From an uncultured Caryophanales bacterium (GTDB lineage Bacteria; Bacillota_I; Bacilli_A; RF39; UBA660): a stretch of DNA of 51,501 nt. The DNA is taken from assembly GCA_946623125.1 (NCBI GenBank), contig CAMOQR010000004.1, forward strand, positions 1-51,501, given 5' to 3'. The notes under the pieces were generated by a model. The model ran no database searches. It saw only the letters and a program-made list of their open reading frames with translations, and was not told where the DNA came from. Below are positions 50,547 through 51,501 of this stretch, piece by piece; the first letter of the stretch is position 1, and every line of letters begins with the position of its first letter. The translations under genes and the position numbers were made by a program.

Positions 50547-51501
50547 ATGTCAAAAAAAATTAGGGGTTATGTTATTATATCTTTTTTTATGTTGCTTTTT
50601 CCATTATTCGTATTTGCTGAAGAAGGCAATGAGTCTATATCAAATGATGGAGCAAGAAAAGACATTACAGTTTGTTCTAAGACGGTAGGAGACTGCGATT
50701 ATCAAACACTTGATCAAGCCTTAACTTATTTAGAATCTTTTCATTATTATGATGATAATATTTATCCACCCCTTGTTTATTTAAAAGATTCTACAACACA
50801 GATTCTTACCAATCATACGTTAGATGTTCCAGTTGCAATCTATGGATATAATTATGACAACGATATTTCTATTGATGGAACTGGTTCTACGATTTCTACG
50901 AATTATGGGTTTTATTTTGATGCGGATGATGTTTCCATTACTAATTTAAATGTGGTTCTTTTGAATACGAATTATTTTTCTTATTCTGATTTTAATGCTG
51001 TTTTTGATTTTGATGTTAACAGTTTTTCCCTTGACAATTTTCATTTAAAGAATGAAGGAAAAGATTATTCTTGCATTACTGATATTTCTCGTTCTTTAGT
51101 AGGTGTTTCTATTGAAACTTCTGCCCCTGCTCAACGAGAAATTCATGAGAGACTTTCTTTTTATGATGCATCAATTACAAATTCCTCTATTACAAACTTT
51201 GATATAGCGGTTGATACGTACAGAGAGGGTTTTTACAAAAGGATTGCGGATGTTAATCAGTCAATGGAGTCTATTACAGAAGATGGGGATCGTGAAGATG
51301 ATTTTGGGTTAGTTTTAACAGTTGATAAATGTGATTTTTATGATAATTTTTTATCTTTTTATCTTTACCATACTTCTTCTTTTATTTCTAATTCTAAACT
51401 TAGTTCTATTGTTGGAAGAGATTCTAATGTTAAGCTATTAGATGGAAATTCTTTTGGAGAGGCTAAAGTTATTAAAGTTCATTCTTATACGGATCAAGAG
51501 A
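50547..51501 (+). CDS. Secreted protein, truncated by the window end (possible right-handed beta-helix)
   Basis: Not in the ORF track because no stop is reached; 318 codons are open to the last base. A signal peptide (MSKKIRGYVIISFFMLL, ending VFAEE) begins the protein. The next section ITVCSKTVGDCDYQTLDQALTYLE is the standard opening of pectate-lyase-like and polymorphic surface proteins. The later phrases (VAIYGYNYDND, SITNLNVVLLNTNYF, ASITNSSITNFDIAV) repeat the short I-x-N-x rungs of a right-handed beta-helix. Likely an exported surface protein or polysaccharide-binding protein. AGATAGGTGAGTTTT precedes ATG 50547. The C-terminal half and any anchor are unseen. Confidence 0.65.
   Translation, partial: MSKKIRGYVIISFFMLLFPLFVFAEEGNESISNDGARKDITVCSKTVGDCDYQTLDQALTYLESFHYYDDNIYPPLVYLKDSTTQILTNHTLDVPVAIYGYNYDNDISIDGTGSTISTNYGFYFDADDVSITNLNVVLLNTNYFSYSDFNAVFDFDVNSFSLDNFHLKNEGKDYSCITDISRSLVGVSIETSAPAQREIHERLSFYDASITNSSITNFDIAVDTYREGFYKRIADVNQSMESITEDGDREDDFGLVLTVDKCDFYDNFLSFYLYHTSSFISNSKLSSIVGRDSNVKLLDGNSFGEAKVIKVHSYTDQE

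Noticed and set aside
1-51501. tRNA, rRNA, insertion sequence, integrase or attachment sites
   Set aside because: None was recognisable by eye: no cloverleaf with CCA-like end, no transposase or integrase frame, and no terminal inverted repeats.

Overview
The window is about 51.5 kb of very AT-rich, densely coding bacterial DNA. Codons are dominated by A/T third positions, ribosome binding sites are strong (AGGTGAT, GAGGTGG), and short U-tailed terminators sit between most transcription units. TGA is used as a stop, so this is the standard bacterial code and not a Mycoplasma code. The gene content is Firmicutes-like: MraZ/RsmH/FtsL/PASTA-PBP, YqeG-YqeH, a DUF1292 protein, a SigK-type sigma factor, and a COG4586/4587/3694-type exporter. 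Large Listeria-Bacteroides-repeat surface proteins and an NPxTG tail fit the uncultured gut Bacilli related to the RF39/RFN20/Erysipelotrichia lineages. That placement is inference from style and content; no 16S or ribosomal protein gene is present. Only two genes are on the minus strand.

Layout. (1) 0.1-1.0 kb: an arginase-family gene on the minus strand, divergent from the next unit. (2) 1.1-11.2 kb: a cell-surface polysaccharide locus led by murE, with three family-2-like glycosyltransferases, an undecaprenyl-phosphate sugar transferase, a secreted repeat protein, a Wzy/O-antigen-ligase-like polymerase, a VanZ-like protein and a Wzx-like flippase. (3) 11.3-15.0 kb: a full-length SigK-like sigma factor with an apparent pro-peptide, a membrane-anchored polysaccharide deacetylase, and the YqeG-YqeH pair. 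(4) 15.1-20.4 kb: the start of a dcw cluster (mraZ with three operator repeats, rsmH, ftsL, a two-PASTA PBP), followed by two unknown single-pass proteins. (5) 20.4-29.4 kb: unknown membrane proteins, a DUF1292 protein, a 1993-residue repeat protein, a small membrane protein and a YbjQ-family protein. (6) 29.4-32.1 kb: a three-gene ABC-2 exporter behind a possible attenuator leader. (7) 32.1-35.8 kb: a zinc-ribbon/TPR membrane protein and a secreted NPMTG-tailed protein with atypical codon use. (8) 35.9-39.7 kb: a compact operon of a LysR regulator, a radical-SAM-like protein and a NADAR-DHH fusion protein. (9) 40-44.3 kb: a CofE-like amide ligase on the minus strand, and a zinc-ribbon membrane protein paired with a HerA/YjgR-like ATPase. 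(10) 44.4-49.0 kb: a second PASTA PBP (SpoVD-like), a coiled-coil protein and mraY, which is the displaced continuation of the dcw cluster. (11) 49.1-51.5 kb: an M18 aminopeptidase and a truncated secreted protein.

How the genes work together. MurE, MraY, two PBPs, FtsL, RsmH, MraZ and the deacetylase cover envelope synthesis and division. The 1-11 kb locus would build and export a surface polysaccharide. SigK, a SpoVD-like PBP and a PdaA-like deacetylase together hint at sporulation or a relic of it. The best candidate for an undescribed system is the LysR / radical-SAM-like / NADAR-DHH operon at 35.9-39.7 kb. The giant repeat protein at 22.8-28.8 kb comes second.
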